Positions 1-8,963 of a stretch of DNA of 17,116 nt are shown here, in pieces; the first letter of the stretch is position 1; each line of letters begins with the position of its first letter. Both the position numbers and the translations under genes were made by a program. The notes beneath the pieces are model-generated. The model was not told the origin of the DNA. It saw only the letters and a list, made by a program, of their open reading frames with translations, and did not search any database. The DNA is from Atkinsonella hypoxylon (Eukaryota > Ascomycota > Sordariomycetes > Hypocreales > Clavicipitaceae), in NCBI GenBank assembly GCA_000729835.1, contig JFHB01000361.1, forward strand, positions 1 to 17,116, written 5' to 3'.

Positions 1-430
1 TCTAGTAATATATACTATATATATACTATATATATATAACTAGATCTATACACTATAATTCTATCTTATAATAGTATTCTATAAAAGAAAAAACTAGTAT
101 AATATATAAACTTAGTATATATACTGTATATATAAGCTAGAAATCTTTTATACTAAGATATTATATAAAAAGAAAAAGTAAAGTAATATACTAAGATTTA
201 GTAGTATATACTATATATATATATAGTATATATAACTAGATCTATACACTATAATTCTATCTTATAATAGTATTCTATAAGAGAAAAAACTAGTATAATA
301 TATAAACCTAGTATATATACTATATATATAAGCTAGAAATCTTTTATACTATAATATTATAGAAGAAAAAGTAGTATAATATAGTAGATTAAGAGGTATA
401 TACTATATATATACCTAGTATATATATAGT
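1..430. repeat. AT-rich tandem repeat, period about 196 bp
   Basis: Two imperfect head-to-tail copies and the start of a third are visible. The segment TAGATCTATACACTATAATT begins at 41 and again at 237, an offset of 196. The following stretch, including TATTCTATAA.AGAAAAAAC and AAGCTAGAAATCTTTTATAC, recurs in the same order. The copies differ mainly by transitions and small indels. The sequence is almost all A and T with long TATA runs, so it could be a decayed minisatellite or a local duplication within old transposon matter. No frame or LTR signal is visible. Confidence 0.8.
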
Positions 431-454
431 ATAAGTACAGTATATACCTCTTAA
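389..454. repeat. Palindrome / hairpin with 16-bp perfect arms
   Basis: The arm TTAAGAGGTATATACT (389-404) is the exact reverse complement of AGTATATACCTCTTAA (439-454). The 34-bp spacer is made of TATA runs and can also self-pair. It lies at the right edge of the tandem repeat. It could be a transposon terminal inverted repeat remnant or an AT-rich cruciform. Function is unknown. Confidence 0.6.
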
Positions 455-1120
455 AATCTTATATTCTTTACTTAAATATTCTATATAAAGAAGTAGTAAA
501 ATACACTAATACTTAAGAAGAGAGAGATTATTTTATATAAGAAGTATATACTTAGTATATACTTAGTATATTAAAATACTTATCTTTATTTATATATTTA
601 CTTACAATATATCTTCTATATCTTATTTTACTATAATAAAGTACGCTTAATCTTAACCTCTTCTAACTATCTTTAATATTATTAGGCAATTTAGGTATAG
701 TATAAATAAGGTAACTATAGGCTATAGTTAGTTTATATAGAGTATATATTAAATAATATATAGGAACTATAGAATACATTAGTACTAATTAATTAATGCT
801 TTAATATTGCGCTAGTAAGTTTATTTTACAATATACTATAGTTATTATATACTAACTATATATAGAACTTAATTCCTAATATTAGCATTATAGTTGCAAA
901 AAGTAGCCTATATTTAATTTATATATAAAGGGCTGTTAATTGCATAGCCCTACTAAGCTACTCTAGGGCAGAAAAAAATAGTATTCTTTATATTACACTA
1001 GCATTTATTAATTATAAGGATACTATTAATGCTAATACAGCAAGAGAACTTGTTTCTAAGCAAGTTAGTATTGTAAGTTAGAAAGCGTTATACTATATAT
1101 ATATAGTACATACTTATTAT
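431..1120. other. Intergenic AT-rich DNA, no gene seen
   Basis: No reading frame on either strand resembles a protein, and no LTR or tRNA is seen. The stretch is the left flank of the copia element that starts at 1121. It does not resemble the part of copia pol that should be here if that element had inserted cleanly into the inverted copy found at 8963-11116. A short hairpin (1047-1052 with 1061-1066) is too weak to interpret. Most likely this is older, fully degraded repeat DNA. Confidence 0.5.
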
Positions 1121-1215
1121 TGTTAAAAATAAGCTACCCTGTATAGCCTATTTTTATGCCTACTAGTTGCTCTATCACGTGACCCTCATTAGGTCTTGTT
1201 ACGTTGATTTTTAGT

Positions 1216-1306
1216 AGAGATATCGCTGTTACTAGATGCGAAACATCTAGAATCAACTAAGGCAAAGTTGCCTAACCTATAGTTAACTTTAACAGCGATT
1301 TTCTCT
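1216..1306 (+). other. Multi-hairpin fold inside the LTR
   Basis: The outer arms AGAGATATCGCTGTTA (1216-1231) and TAACAGCGATTTTCTCT (1290-1306) are near-perfect reverse complements. Between them lie CTAGATG/CATCTAG with loop CGAAA (1232-1250), the near-palindrome GGCAAAGTTGCC (1261-1272), and a small AAC/GTT pairing (about 1275-1285). This gives a cloverleaf-like layout. The 3' LTR keeps the same elements with few changes. If transcribed it could be an RNA structure in the R/U5 region. The role is an inference. Confidence 0.5.
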
Positions 1307-1733
1307 ATAACTAGCAATAGTAGAAATTCAAGAAGTATACTATTTAAAAGCTAAGAATTAGGGCTATTTAATAGTATAATTGTTAGATAGAGTTGCTTAT
1401 AAGGGTTACTTATTATTAGTGGAATTTATTAAATTATATATATAGGTATCTCGTTTATATAGCTGTAAGTTAATTTTTTTGTTTTTATATAGTAAATCTT
1501 TTTGCAGAAATTATAAAGTAGCCTATAAGCCTCTTCTAGCAACTACAGCCTGCTAATATAGTTAGTAGGTCTATAAGGGACTAGAAAGATTCAAGATCCT
1601 ACCCTTACTAACTTGTTTGTTATAGCGCTCTTAATATAAGATACCACTATTATTATAGTTATCTATTGCCTCTACGTGATCTAGTACTATACACTACAGC
1701 TTGATTTAGGCCGCTGCTGCTTCTACTACGTAA

Positions 1734-1789
1734 TAATTGCTAGGAGCAATTACAGGTGCTAAATCTAAGAGACTACTACCCTCTTAGAT
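1734..1789 (+). other. Two consecutive perfect hairpins near the LTR inner end
   Basis: TAATTGCT/AGCAATTA with loop AGG (1734-1752) is followed by ATCTAAGAG/CTCTTAGAT with a 9-nt loop (1763-1789). Both stems are perfect and both survive in the 3' LTR, where changes fall in the loop (T to C). They lie 30-85 nt upstream of the primer binding site, where U5 structures often assist reverse transcription. The second could instead be part of a termination or polyadenylation region. Confidence 0.5.
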
Positions 1790-1821
1790 ATCTAGTTCTG
1801 TAATCCCTATTATTTTCAATA

Positions 1822-1835
1822 GGTTATAAGCCCAG
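1822..1835 (+). promoter_or_regulatory. Primer binding site, half-tRNA type (initiator Met)
   Basis: GGTTATAAGCCCAG lies 3 bp inside the LTR CA end. With one G-to-A change of RIP type it would be complementary to the anticodon arm of initiator tRNA-Met (CUGGGCUCAUAACC). That is the internal, half-tRNA priming mode known from Drosophila copia and related elements, rather than priming from the tRNA 3' CCA end. The tRNA match is from general knowledge and was not searched. Confidence 0.65.
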
Positions 1836-2775
1836 AAGACCTATCTGCAAGCTGTTAGCCCGCTGAAAATCTACTATTGTGTACTGTATTACCCACTAGA
1901 AGCTATATTGAGACCTGCGCTAGCAGCTATTGCTGCTAAAAATTAGTAGCTTGCTAGAAGCTATTAATACCTGCTGCACACATATCGCTAGCCACTATAC
2001 TGGTGTTTTTATTCTGCCTACCCTGTGCCTCCTGCACTCTATGCACCCTATGTATACACACTTTTAAAGCTATTCTTAATAGCTAGGTTCTATTATTGCG
2101 CAACATTAAAATATACACATCTGCACACATTACATTTGCACTGTAAATCGTTTTATTAGGTACTACCTAATCAATTATTTCTATCGAGAAATAAGCTTAG
2201 CGCTGTACTGCATCGCTTGTTGTTGTTGTTATATTGTGCACCCTGTGTACCCTTATTAGTAGCTATACTATAATTTGTAGTGCACGCCTAACAGCTCTTG
2301 TTATAGATATTTCTGTGTTTTTAGTCGCAGAATTAATTTGTGTAGTAATCCTACCGGTTAGGATTTTAAAGTGGGAATTAGCTAGATATCCCTAAATTAG
2401 CTGTGCCTAGGTCTCCACTGATTTATTAGAACCTAATTAGAGAAGAATCTCCTGAATTTTTTAGCTAAAAATAGCTAGAACCTATGTTTTATGCCCCTTG
2501 CAACTGCTTGTTAATCTAGTCTGCTATACAAATTGTATGTGCATATAGATCGCAATATAACGCAGCCTTTAGAGCCTATTATACCTGTTACAAAAGAAAT
2601 TGGAGAAAAATCTCAGTATAATTTCTGAAGATATAGGGCACTTCTAGGCCTATAATAGAGCAATCTATTAATATCTAGTAGAAGTTATTACTGTTATTTA
2701 CTACTATTTCCACTGTAATTTAGCTATAATTAGCTATAAAAGAGCGTTGAATTAGCTACTTTTTAAACCCTTAAA
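1836..2775 (+). other. Copia 5' leader, non-coding
   Basis: About 940 bp between the primer binding site and the gag start. No protein-like frame is seen. Compared with gag it keeps many CpA and some CpG dinucleotides, and GCAC motifs recur between about 1975 and 2290 (for example TGCACACAT, CTGCACTCTATGCACC, TGTGCACCCTGTGTACC). From 2371 onward the leader is also present, inverted, at 10713-11116. The part from 1836 to 2370 has no second copy here, so its membership in the element is inferred from position. Confidence 0.6.
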
Positions 2776-4250
2776 ATAGCACTAAAAGGAACAGGCAAAG
2801 GAAAGAGCACAAGCCCTAAAAGGGGTAGTGGTTCTAGTACACCAGCTATATCTACTACTAGCTTTCCTAGTCTAGTAAGGTCCCCCCCTCAGCCAGTAGA
2901 TTCCTCTTCTAATAAAGAAGATTATACAGCTAAGAAGGCTCTAAAGGAAGCTAGATTAGCTTCTAAAAGAGTAGTATAAGTCTATAATATGCAAGCTAAT
3001 CTAAAAGCTTAAATAGATAAGCAACAAGAGACCCTAAATAGATTTATTAGGTATAGTGAAGCAAAATAAAGCCAAAATAAAGGTAATATAGCTAATTTAC
3101 TAAGTAAATTAGATACTATAATTACATCTATAGGTAATCTCTCTATAGGGTCTCCCTCTAAGGTAGTAGATCCTGTTACTTCTAAGACTTCTAAAGTCTC
3201 TTTTAATGTTCCTAAACCTTCTAGTTCCTCTAATAGTGCTACTTTTCTGCCTGCTTTTAATAAAGGCACTATAAAAGAGTTAAATAAGAAGGTCTACTCT
3301 ATTCTAGAGGCTGCTAAGCTAAAAGGCCCTAAAAATTTTAAATAGTAGAAGTAAGCTTTAACTATTTAATTTAGAGCACTAGGATTCCCTTAATTTATTA
3401 ATAATCCTAGTATAGCTAGTACTTTAGTAGATTTAGAACAAGCTATTATCCTTATAATTATAAGAGATAGTTGCTAATCTAGACCTTAAGCTGCTATAAG
3501 CTGGCATAAGTCCCCTATAGATGCCTATAACGTTCTAGTTAGGCAGTATTTACAGAGTGCTAAAATATAACGTAGTACACTATATACTAGTTATTACAAC
3601 TTATTGTTTTCAAACTATAAGGGATCTTTAGAGGCCTTTAATGCTAAATTTAATAATTTACTAGCTAGATTACAGCTCTATAGTGTAGCTATTAATTCTA
3701 TTAACTAGGTAAATTGTTATATTAATGCTTTAAAGAAGACCTTCCCTAGCTAGGCTAAAAGGCAGCGATATTCTATTAGAGCTGCTAGAGCATAAGGTCT
3801 ATCTGTAAAAATGCTGAATTTACAGTTCCTTATAGCTAACTTATTAGAAGAATAAAGAGATAAAAGCTCCTCTATATCTAAGGCTCTTAGTTATAAAGCT
3901 TCTAATTTTAATAGTTTTAATAATAATAAAGCTAACTAAGGAAAGAATCCTCCTAATTAGAAGAAGAATTCCGATTCTAATTCTAACGATTCTAATGCCT
4001 CTAAAGAAAAAGATTAAGATAAAGCCTCTAAGAATAAGAAGAAGTAGAAGGGCCGAAGAAGAAGTAACAAAAATTCTAGGAATAAGGATAGAGAAGCTGC
4101 TTTTGCTATAGGTTGTTATAACCTATCCACTAGCAACTAGGATACTATAGAATCTAATAATTCTAGCAGTTCTAGTAGTGATGATTCTTACGATTTAGAT
4201 ACAGAATCTACTACTAGTGATACTAGTACTACTAGTAATAATACCCCTTC
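2776..4250 (+). pseudogene. Gag portion of the copia polyprotein
   Basis: The N-terminus is basic and Ser/Pro-rich (LKGTGKGKSTSPKRGSGSS), followed by a Lys/Ala-rich probable helix (about codons 55-110). The central part (about codons 220-390) has the look of a UBN2/retrotran-gag capsid region: SWHKSPIDAYNVLVRQYLQ is seen with only mutation-type changes, then FNAKFNNLLARLQ. The C-terminal part is Asn/Ser/Lys-rich with a basic block (KGRRRSNKNSRNKDREAA near codon 425) and then an acidic Ser/Thr run (about codons 455-490). No CCHC zinc knuckle is visible, so RNA binding would depend on the basic block. Stops are numerous. The same gag is present inverted at 8964-10712. Confidence 0.8.
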
Positions 4251-4257
4251 TTTTAAC

Positions 4258-4560
4258 TATTCTAATAGAATAATTAAAAACTCCTTACTATACAATATAG
4301 GTTCTACCTGTTATATAGTTAACAATAAAGCATTTTTTAGGACTTTTAAGCCTATAAAAAAGGGTAAAACCGCGCCTATTGCTACTAGAGGAGGTCCTAT
4401 TTATCCTAAAGGACAGGGAACTGCTGTATTCTAGGTACTAGTTAGTATAAATCCAGCTAAATATAGGCCTTTAGCTCTAAAGGATGCTCTGTATTGCTTA
4501 GGTTTAGATACTAACCTAATTAGTGGTCTAAAGCACTATTTAATAGGGGGCACTCTCCTT
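4258..4560 (+). pseudogene. Aspartic protease domain of copia polyprotein
   Basis: The segment around 4285-4330 reads LLYNIGSTCYIVNNKAFF, which fits the retroviral-type protease core of copia elements (Asp-Thr-Gly-Ser/Ala followed by His-Ile/Met and a short helix). Asp is now Asn (AAT, 4294) and Thr is now Ile (ATA, 4297), both single transitions, so the active site is lost. A later stretch, ALKDALYCLGLDTNLISG (about 4470-4524), matches the usual 'L..VLYVP.L..NLIS' ending of this domain. The family assignment is by motif only. Confidence 0.75.
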
Positions 4561-5094
4561 AGAAATTAGCTATTTCTAGCTAATAGAAGCTGCTGTAGGC
4601 TTCTAAATCCCAAAAAGCATAGTTTCTTTCTACAGCTTAAGGGGTAAGAGACCCCTAAAGTGTGTAAAAACCACGCTAATCTCTCTTATATAGGATTTAG
4701 TAGTTATAATAGCAATTATAATACTAGTTATCCTATAGAGGTTTAAATCCCTTAACAGCCTAGTTTTAATCTAGAGGAATATAGCTAAATCGAGGAATTA
4801 TCTAATTTTAAAGAAGATAATACCAATAACGATACTATAGAGCTATTAGCCCTAGTTCCTAAACGGGCTCCTAGTTAGATTCCTTCTAATAACAGGGATT
4901 TAGAAGGTTTAAATCCTAAGTTGCTGGATATTAGAGGAAATAGCTGTCTAGATCCCTTAAACGAGGCCTATAGTTCTTAAGAGATCTAGCAAGATAGAGA
5001 GCAACAGGAAGCTAGCTCTAATAATAATTCTAGTAGTATAAATCCTACTGCTTCTTCTTCCTATAAGAAGCTCCTAGAATTAGCTGCTACTTAG

Positions 5095-5990
5095 CACGTT
5101 AGATTAGGGCATATAGGACTCCCTTTACTAAAGAAGACTGCTTTTATTACTAAAGGTATTCCTAATTTTACAAAAATTAAGGAAAAGGATTTTAACTGCC
5201 TAGCTTACAACTAAGCTAAAGCTGTTAGAAGACCTAGTAAGCATACTATTCCTAACCCCCCTAGATGTTTAGATATTATAGAGGGAGATACCATTAAAAT
5301 AGAGCCTATACTGCACAATAAGAGGCCTCTAGTTCTTTTTCTAATTAATAGAAAATTACAGTATAAGTAGTCTTTTAATCTAGCTAATAAAGAGGGTTCT
5401 ACTCTCTATAGCTATATTAAAGGCTTCTTTAAGGAATTAAAAAACCAGTATAACTGCTACCCTAAACACCTTTATTTTAATAGTAGTACAGAAATTAATA
5501 CTAAGTTATAAGCTTAGCTATCTTCTAAGGGTATTTGCTTTAGTACCTCTTGCCCCTATATTTACAAACAGAATAGGCTAATAGAGAGAGCTATAAGGGT
5601 ACTTCTAGACCGTTTGCGTGCTACCCTATAGTGGTTACAATTACCTCTATATCTATAGTCTTATATCCTTTCTGCTATAGTGGATTTAGTTAATACTACT
5701 GCGAATAGTACTAAACTACTAAGTCCTAAACAGCTATATCTAGCTAATTTAGAGCCTTCTAAGACCTATAAGCCTAATTTTTCTAAAATTAGAGCTATAG
5801 GCTCCTATTGCGAAGTTCTAATCCTATTAGAACAGAGATCTAGGTTGCAGAAGCTAGCTAAAAGAACTATTCCTAGTAGACTTTTAGCTACACTAGGTTC
5901 TAATGTATATTTAATATATATCCCCTCTAAACAAGCTGTTATTAAGACTAGCTTCATTAAAATTATAGAAGGAATAGGCCCTATCTCTTA
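5095..5990 (+). pseudogene. GAG-pre-integrase and integrase core of copia polyprotein
   Basis: The zinc-binding HHCC module is visible as His (5095), His (5110, in RLGHIGLP), Cys (5197) and a fourth position changed to Tyr (TAC, 5206). The catalytic core has Asp at 5287 (EGDTIKI), the second Asp changed to Asn at 5479 (YFNSSTEIN, expected FDSGTE type) and Glu at 5584 (NRLIERAIRVL, expected NGxxER). The 35-residue distance between the last two fits D,D(35)E. The downstream part (5680-5991) is the longest stop-free run in the polyprotein and includes the C-terminal 'GSYCEVLILLEQRS...AKRTIPSRLLATLGSNVYLIYIP' region in pieces. The enzyme would insert element cDNA into the host chromosome; this copy cannot. 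Confidence 0.88.
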
Positions 5991-6429
5991 GGGCATCCCT
6001 AAGGTTCCTATTAGTTCTATAGTGAATAATCCTTTAGAGGGAGAAATCGATAAATTAGTGGATAATTATACCCCTAAGTATCCTTATCCTAGTTATCTAG
6101 ATGTGCTAAATTATCCACTAGAACCTATAGATTAAGCTCTTCTACTAAGCAACCCTATAGAAGCTGTAGAGGCCCCTAAAGCCCCTATATCTATAGAAGC
6201 CCCTTAGGCTAATATAGAACCTATAGAAGCTGAAGCTGAATCTATTGATGCTAATGCTATAGATTTAGATAGAGATATATTTTCCTTAATTAAGGATCTA
6301 TGCTTTAAGGCAAGGACTAAAGCAGCTATTACTTCTAATAGTAATAAGGATGAACTTCCTAATACGTAGAAGCAAGCCCTAAAAAGCTCTGCTAAGCAGC
6401 ATTAGATAGAAGCTACCTATAGCGAATTT

Positions 6430-7270
6430 AAGCAGCTATTAGCTGCTAGAACCTTTAAATTTATAGGGAAAGACTAAGTACCTAAGGGCTAAAGAGTTCT
6501 AAAGAATAGGCTTGTTTATAGGCTAAAAAAGGATAAAGAAAATAATCCTATAAAATATAAAGCCTGCTTTATTGCTAAGGGATTTATGCAAATAGAAGGT
6601 TAAGATTACCTAAAGACCTTTGCTGCAACTAGTATTCCTCCTAGCTAGCGTATATTATTAGCTCTTGCAGCTTTTAATAACTAGGAAGTTAAGCAAATCG
6701 ATTTTATAGGAGCGTTTTTAAATAGCAAGCTAAAAGAAGCTATTTATATAGAAATCCCAAATAGATTCGTTGAATTTGCAGAGTAAGTATCGCTATTAGT
6801 AGCTAAGCTACTAAAAAGCTGTAATTATAGGCCTTCTAAAGACTAAGTAATTAAGCTAGAAAAATCCCTCTATAGTCTAAAGTAAAGTCCTAGAGAATAG
6901 CAGCAAATTCTAACAGAATTACTTCAAAAGCATAGATTTAAACCTCTTATATTAGACCTAGCAGTCTTTTATAACCTAGCTACATCTACATATATTGCTA
7001 CTTACGTAGATAACTGTCTTCTAATTAGTCTAAATTTAGGCTATATTAACAAGCTAAAGAAGCTATTACATAAAGCTTATCTAATAGAAGATAGAGGACC
7101 AGCAGAATTTTTTCTAGGCGTTTAAATCACCTATAATAGGTCTAAAAGGTCTATTAAAATCCATTAATCTTAATACATCCTTAAAGCCCTAGAAAGATTC
7201 AATATGCTAAATGCTAAGCTAGCTTCTATCTCTATACAGCCGGGAATCCTAAAGCAACTAGTTATAAAAC
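6430..7270 (+). pseudogene. Copia reverse transcriptase domain (RVT_2 type)
   Basis: Recognisable blocks are KNRLVYRLKKDKENN, YKACFIAKGFMQIEG, KQIDFIGAFLNSKLKEAIYI (first catalytic Asp, GAT at 6700), SLYSLK.SPREW, and the polymerase box at 7003-7014, which reads YVDN where YVDD is expected. A further block is RGPAEFFLGV (about 7093). This is the Ty1/copia RT signature. The second Asp of the box is lost through one G-to-A change (AAC, 7012). Several stops interrupt the domain. Confidence 0.92.
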
Positions 7271-7557
7271 CTCTCTTAAAATCCAATTATAAGCTTTATT
7301 AGAGCATAATAGGCACTATAATGTACCTTATGTTGCTAACTAGGGCTAATATTGCTTTTTCTGTTTAGTAGCTATCAACCTTTCTAGCTAAGCCCTATAT
7401 AGAACACCTAAACGCCTCTAAGCACCTCCTAAGGTACTTAAGTAGTACTAGAAGCTTTGCTATTATTTATAAGCGTTCTAGTCTACACCCTATAGGGTCT
7501 TCTTCTAAAGCTTCTAATGGTTCTATTAGTTGTAAAGAAGTACTTAAGACCCTCCTT

Positions 7558-7960
7558 AGTTATTGCAATAGCGATTTTGCCGGTAATAAAACCTCTTCTA
7601 AATCAACCTATACTTATCTATATAAGCTAGCTAGTGGACCTATTAGCTAGAAATCGAAAAAAGCTAGTACTATTGCCCTTTCTACCTTAGAAGCAGAATC
7701 TAATGCATTATCAGAAGCTATTAGGGAATTAGAGTGGCTCTACAGCCTTTTTAAGGAGATAAAGCTGCCTTTAACCCCTTCTATTCCTATTAGGTGTAAT
7801 AATTAAGGCACTATAGTTACTGCTTACAACCTAACGTTGTATAGTAGGACTAAGCACACTCTTTTAAAGTTTAACTACATTAGGGAAAAGATTCGTAAAG
7901 GTATAGCTAAAGTTAGTTATATTAATATAAATTAAATGCTAGCAGATAGCCTAACTAAGC
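7558..7960 (+). pseudogene. Copia RNase H domain and polyprotein end
   Basis: The block YCNSDFAGNKTSSKSTYTYL (from 7561) matches the 'YsDADwAGd...RRSTSGYl' motif of copia RNase H. It is followed by GPISWKSKKASTIALSTLEA with Trp mutated to a stop at about 7648, ESNALSEAIRELEWLY, and the end block SRTKHTLLKFNYIREKI ... MLADSLTKPLAI (about 7840-7970). At least the first Asp position appears as Asn (AAT, 7567). This domain removes the RNA strand during cDNA synthesis. Confidence 0.88.
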
Positions 7961-8041
7961 CTCTTGCTATTTAAAAGCATTAACAATTTATTAAGTTACT
8001 AGAGCTTTCTAGTTAGCTTATAAAAGCAACAAAAACACTTA

Positions 8042-8095
8042 AAAAATCGAAAAGCAACGAAAAACAGTTAAAAATCGAAAACAACAAAAACAATT
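8042..8095 (+). repeat. A-rich two-unit repeat at the polyprotein end
   Basis: AAAAATCGAAAAGCAACG... (8042-8069) is followed directly by AAAAATCGAAAACAACAA... (8070-8095), two imperfect units of 26-28 bp. The strand is almost free of T and keeps many CpA steps, unlike the rest of the element. In frame it would encode Lys/Asn-rich residues after the RNase H domain. Otherwise it is 3' untranslated sequence. Confidence 0.6.
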
Positions 8096-8097
8096 AA

Positions 8098-8257
8098 CAA
8101 TAACTAGTTATATTTAACTATAACTACCCTAGAATTGCTAGAATTAGTTATATTATTTAGTTCTGTTATTAGTACTGTATTTTGTTAGTTAATTCTAACT
8201 TAGATATCCTTTAAAGGAGCTAAGTTGCTTATAGAACTAGTTACTTCTTACATTTCT
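8098..8257 (+). other. 3' untranslated region of the copia element
   Basis: Non-coding AT-rich sequence between the end of the polyprotein and the purine tract. Nothing further is recognised in it. Confidence 0.5.
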
Positions 8258-8265
8258 AGAGGGAG
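8258..8265 (+). promoter_or_regulatory. Polypurine tract, plus-strand primer
   Basis: AGAGGGAG sits directly against the TG start of the 3' LTR at 8266. This is the position and composition of the RNase H-resistant purine tract that primes plus-strand cDNA in LTR retrotransposons. Confidence 0.8.
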
Positions 8266-8961
8266 TGTTAAAAATAAGCTACCCTATATAGCCTATTTTT
8301 ATGCCTACTAGTTACTCTATTACGTAACCCTTATTAGGTCTTATTACGTTAATTTTTAGTAGAGATATTGCTGTTACTAGATGCAAAACATCTAGAATTA
8401 ACTAGAGTAAAGTTGCTTAACCTATAGTTAACTTTAACTGCGATTTTCTCTACAACTAGCAATAGTAGAAATTCAAGAAGTATACTATTTAAAAGCTAAG
8501 AATTAGGGCTATTTAATAGTATAATTGTTAGATAGAGTTGCTTATAAGGGTTACTTATTATTAGTAGAATTTATTAAATTGTGCATATAAGCATCTCGTT
8601 TGTATAGCTGTAAGTTGATTTTTTTGTTTTTATATAGTAAATCTTTTTGCAGAAATTATAAAGTAGCCTATAAGCCCCTTCTAGCGACTATAGCCTGCCG
8701 ATATAGTTAGAGGGTCTATAAGGGACTAGAAAGATTCAAGATTCTACCCTTACCAACTTGTTTGTTACAGCGCTCTCAATATAAAGATACCACTATTACA
8801 GTTATTTATTGCCTCTACGTGATCTAGTACTATATACAACAGCTTGATTTAGGCCGCTGCTGCTTCCACTACGTAATAATTGCTAGGAGCAATTACAGGT
8901 GCTAAATCTAAGAGACCACTACCCTCTTAGATATCTAGTCCTGTAATCCCTATTATTTTCA
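8266..8961 (+). repeat. Copia 3' long terminal repeat
   Basis: Same start (TGTTAAAAATAAGC) and end (ATTATTTTCA) as 1121-1818. In the first 100 bp this copy has more A/T states than the 5' LTR (for example ATTACGTAACC against ATCACGTGACC). In the later part it sometimes keeps C or G where the 5' LTR has T or A (for example TAGCGACTATAGCCTGCCG). It is joined at 8962/8963 to an inverted gag of the same family instead of ordinary flank. Confidence 0.92.
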
Positions 8962-8963
8962 AT

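Larger units (their letters stand above)
1121..1818 (+). repeat. Copia 5' long terminal repeat
   Basis: It starts TGTTAAAAATAAGC and ends ATTATTTTCA, matching 8266-8961 along its whole length. The differences are overwhelmingly transitions, for example the series of G/A and C/T differences between 1150 and 1220, with a few 1-3 bp indels near 1640-1660. Neither copy is uniformly more mutated than the other, as expected if both LTRs were independently hit by RIP. It would carry the promoter and polyadenylation signals, but the AT bias hides any specific TATA box. Confidence 0.92.
2776..8097 (+). pseudogene. Copia Gag-Pol polyprotein, RIP-degraded
   Basis: One reading frame runs from 2776 to about 8014-8097 (roughly 1750 codons) without a frameshift that I can see, so gag and pol were a single polyprotein. 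Domain order is Gag, protease (near codon 507), GAG-pre-integrase and integrase (about codons 774-1070), RT (about 1220-1500) and RNase H (about 1590-1730). More than twenty TAA/TAG codons occur before codon 560 alone, and none of the interrupting stops noticed was TGA. This fits CAA/CAG/TGG converted by C-to-T change on either strand. The likely start is ATA at 2776 (ATAGCA, from ATGGCA), also changed by the same type of mutation. The true terminator is uncertain: TAG at 8014 may be a mutated sense codon, and TAA at 8095 would give a lysine-rich tail. The longest uninterrupted piece is about 5650-5989 in integrase. Confidence 0.92.
1121..8961 (+). mobile_element. Full-length degraded Ty1/copia-type LTR retrotransposon
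   Basis: All structural parts of an LTR retrotransposon are present in order: direct LTRs of about 697 bp with TG...CA ends, a primer binding site just inside the 5' LTR, a leader, a Gag-PR-IN-RT-RNase H frame in the copia order (integrase before RT), a purine tract and the 3' LTR. Length is about 7.84 kb. The copia assignment rests on the integrase-before-RT order, the YVDD-type RT box seen as YVDN, and the IN and RT motifs. The element is dead: dozens of in-frame TAA/TAG codons and changed catalytic residues. No 5-bp target duplication can be recognised (ATTAT before 1121, ATAGT after 8961), so the flanks have been rearranged or mutated since insertion. Confidence 0.93.

Noticed and set aside
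1..430. CRISPR array
   Set aside because: The repeat unit is about 196 bp and directly tandem, without unique spacers, and the window looks eukaryotic.
1047..1066. Hairpin AACTTG/CAAGTT
   Set aside because: Only 6 bp with an 8-nt loop; expected by chance in this composition.
1111..1125. Target site duplication of the copia element
   Set aside because: ATTAT before the 5' LTR and ATAGT after the 3' LTR do not match, even allowing for transitions alone.
1216..1306. tRNA gene suggested by the cloverleaf-like layout
   Set aside because: The outer stem is too long, no A-box/B-box or anticodon arm pattern fits, and it lies inside an LTR.
3009..3269. Open frame of 86 codons on the minus strand, with a similar one at 10213-10413 on the plus strand
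   Set aside because: Both lie antisense to the same part of copia Gag in its two inverted copies. Their similarity to each other is explained by that, and the real Gag frame runs on the other strand.
5680..5991. Open frame with ATG that could be called a small gene
   Set aside because: It is the longest stop-free piece of the copia integrase region, in the same frame as the whole polyprotein, not an independent gene.
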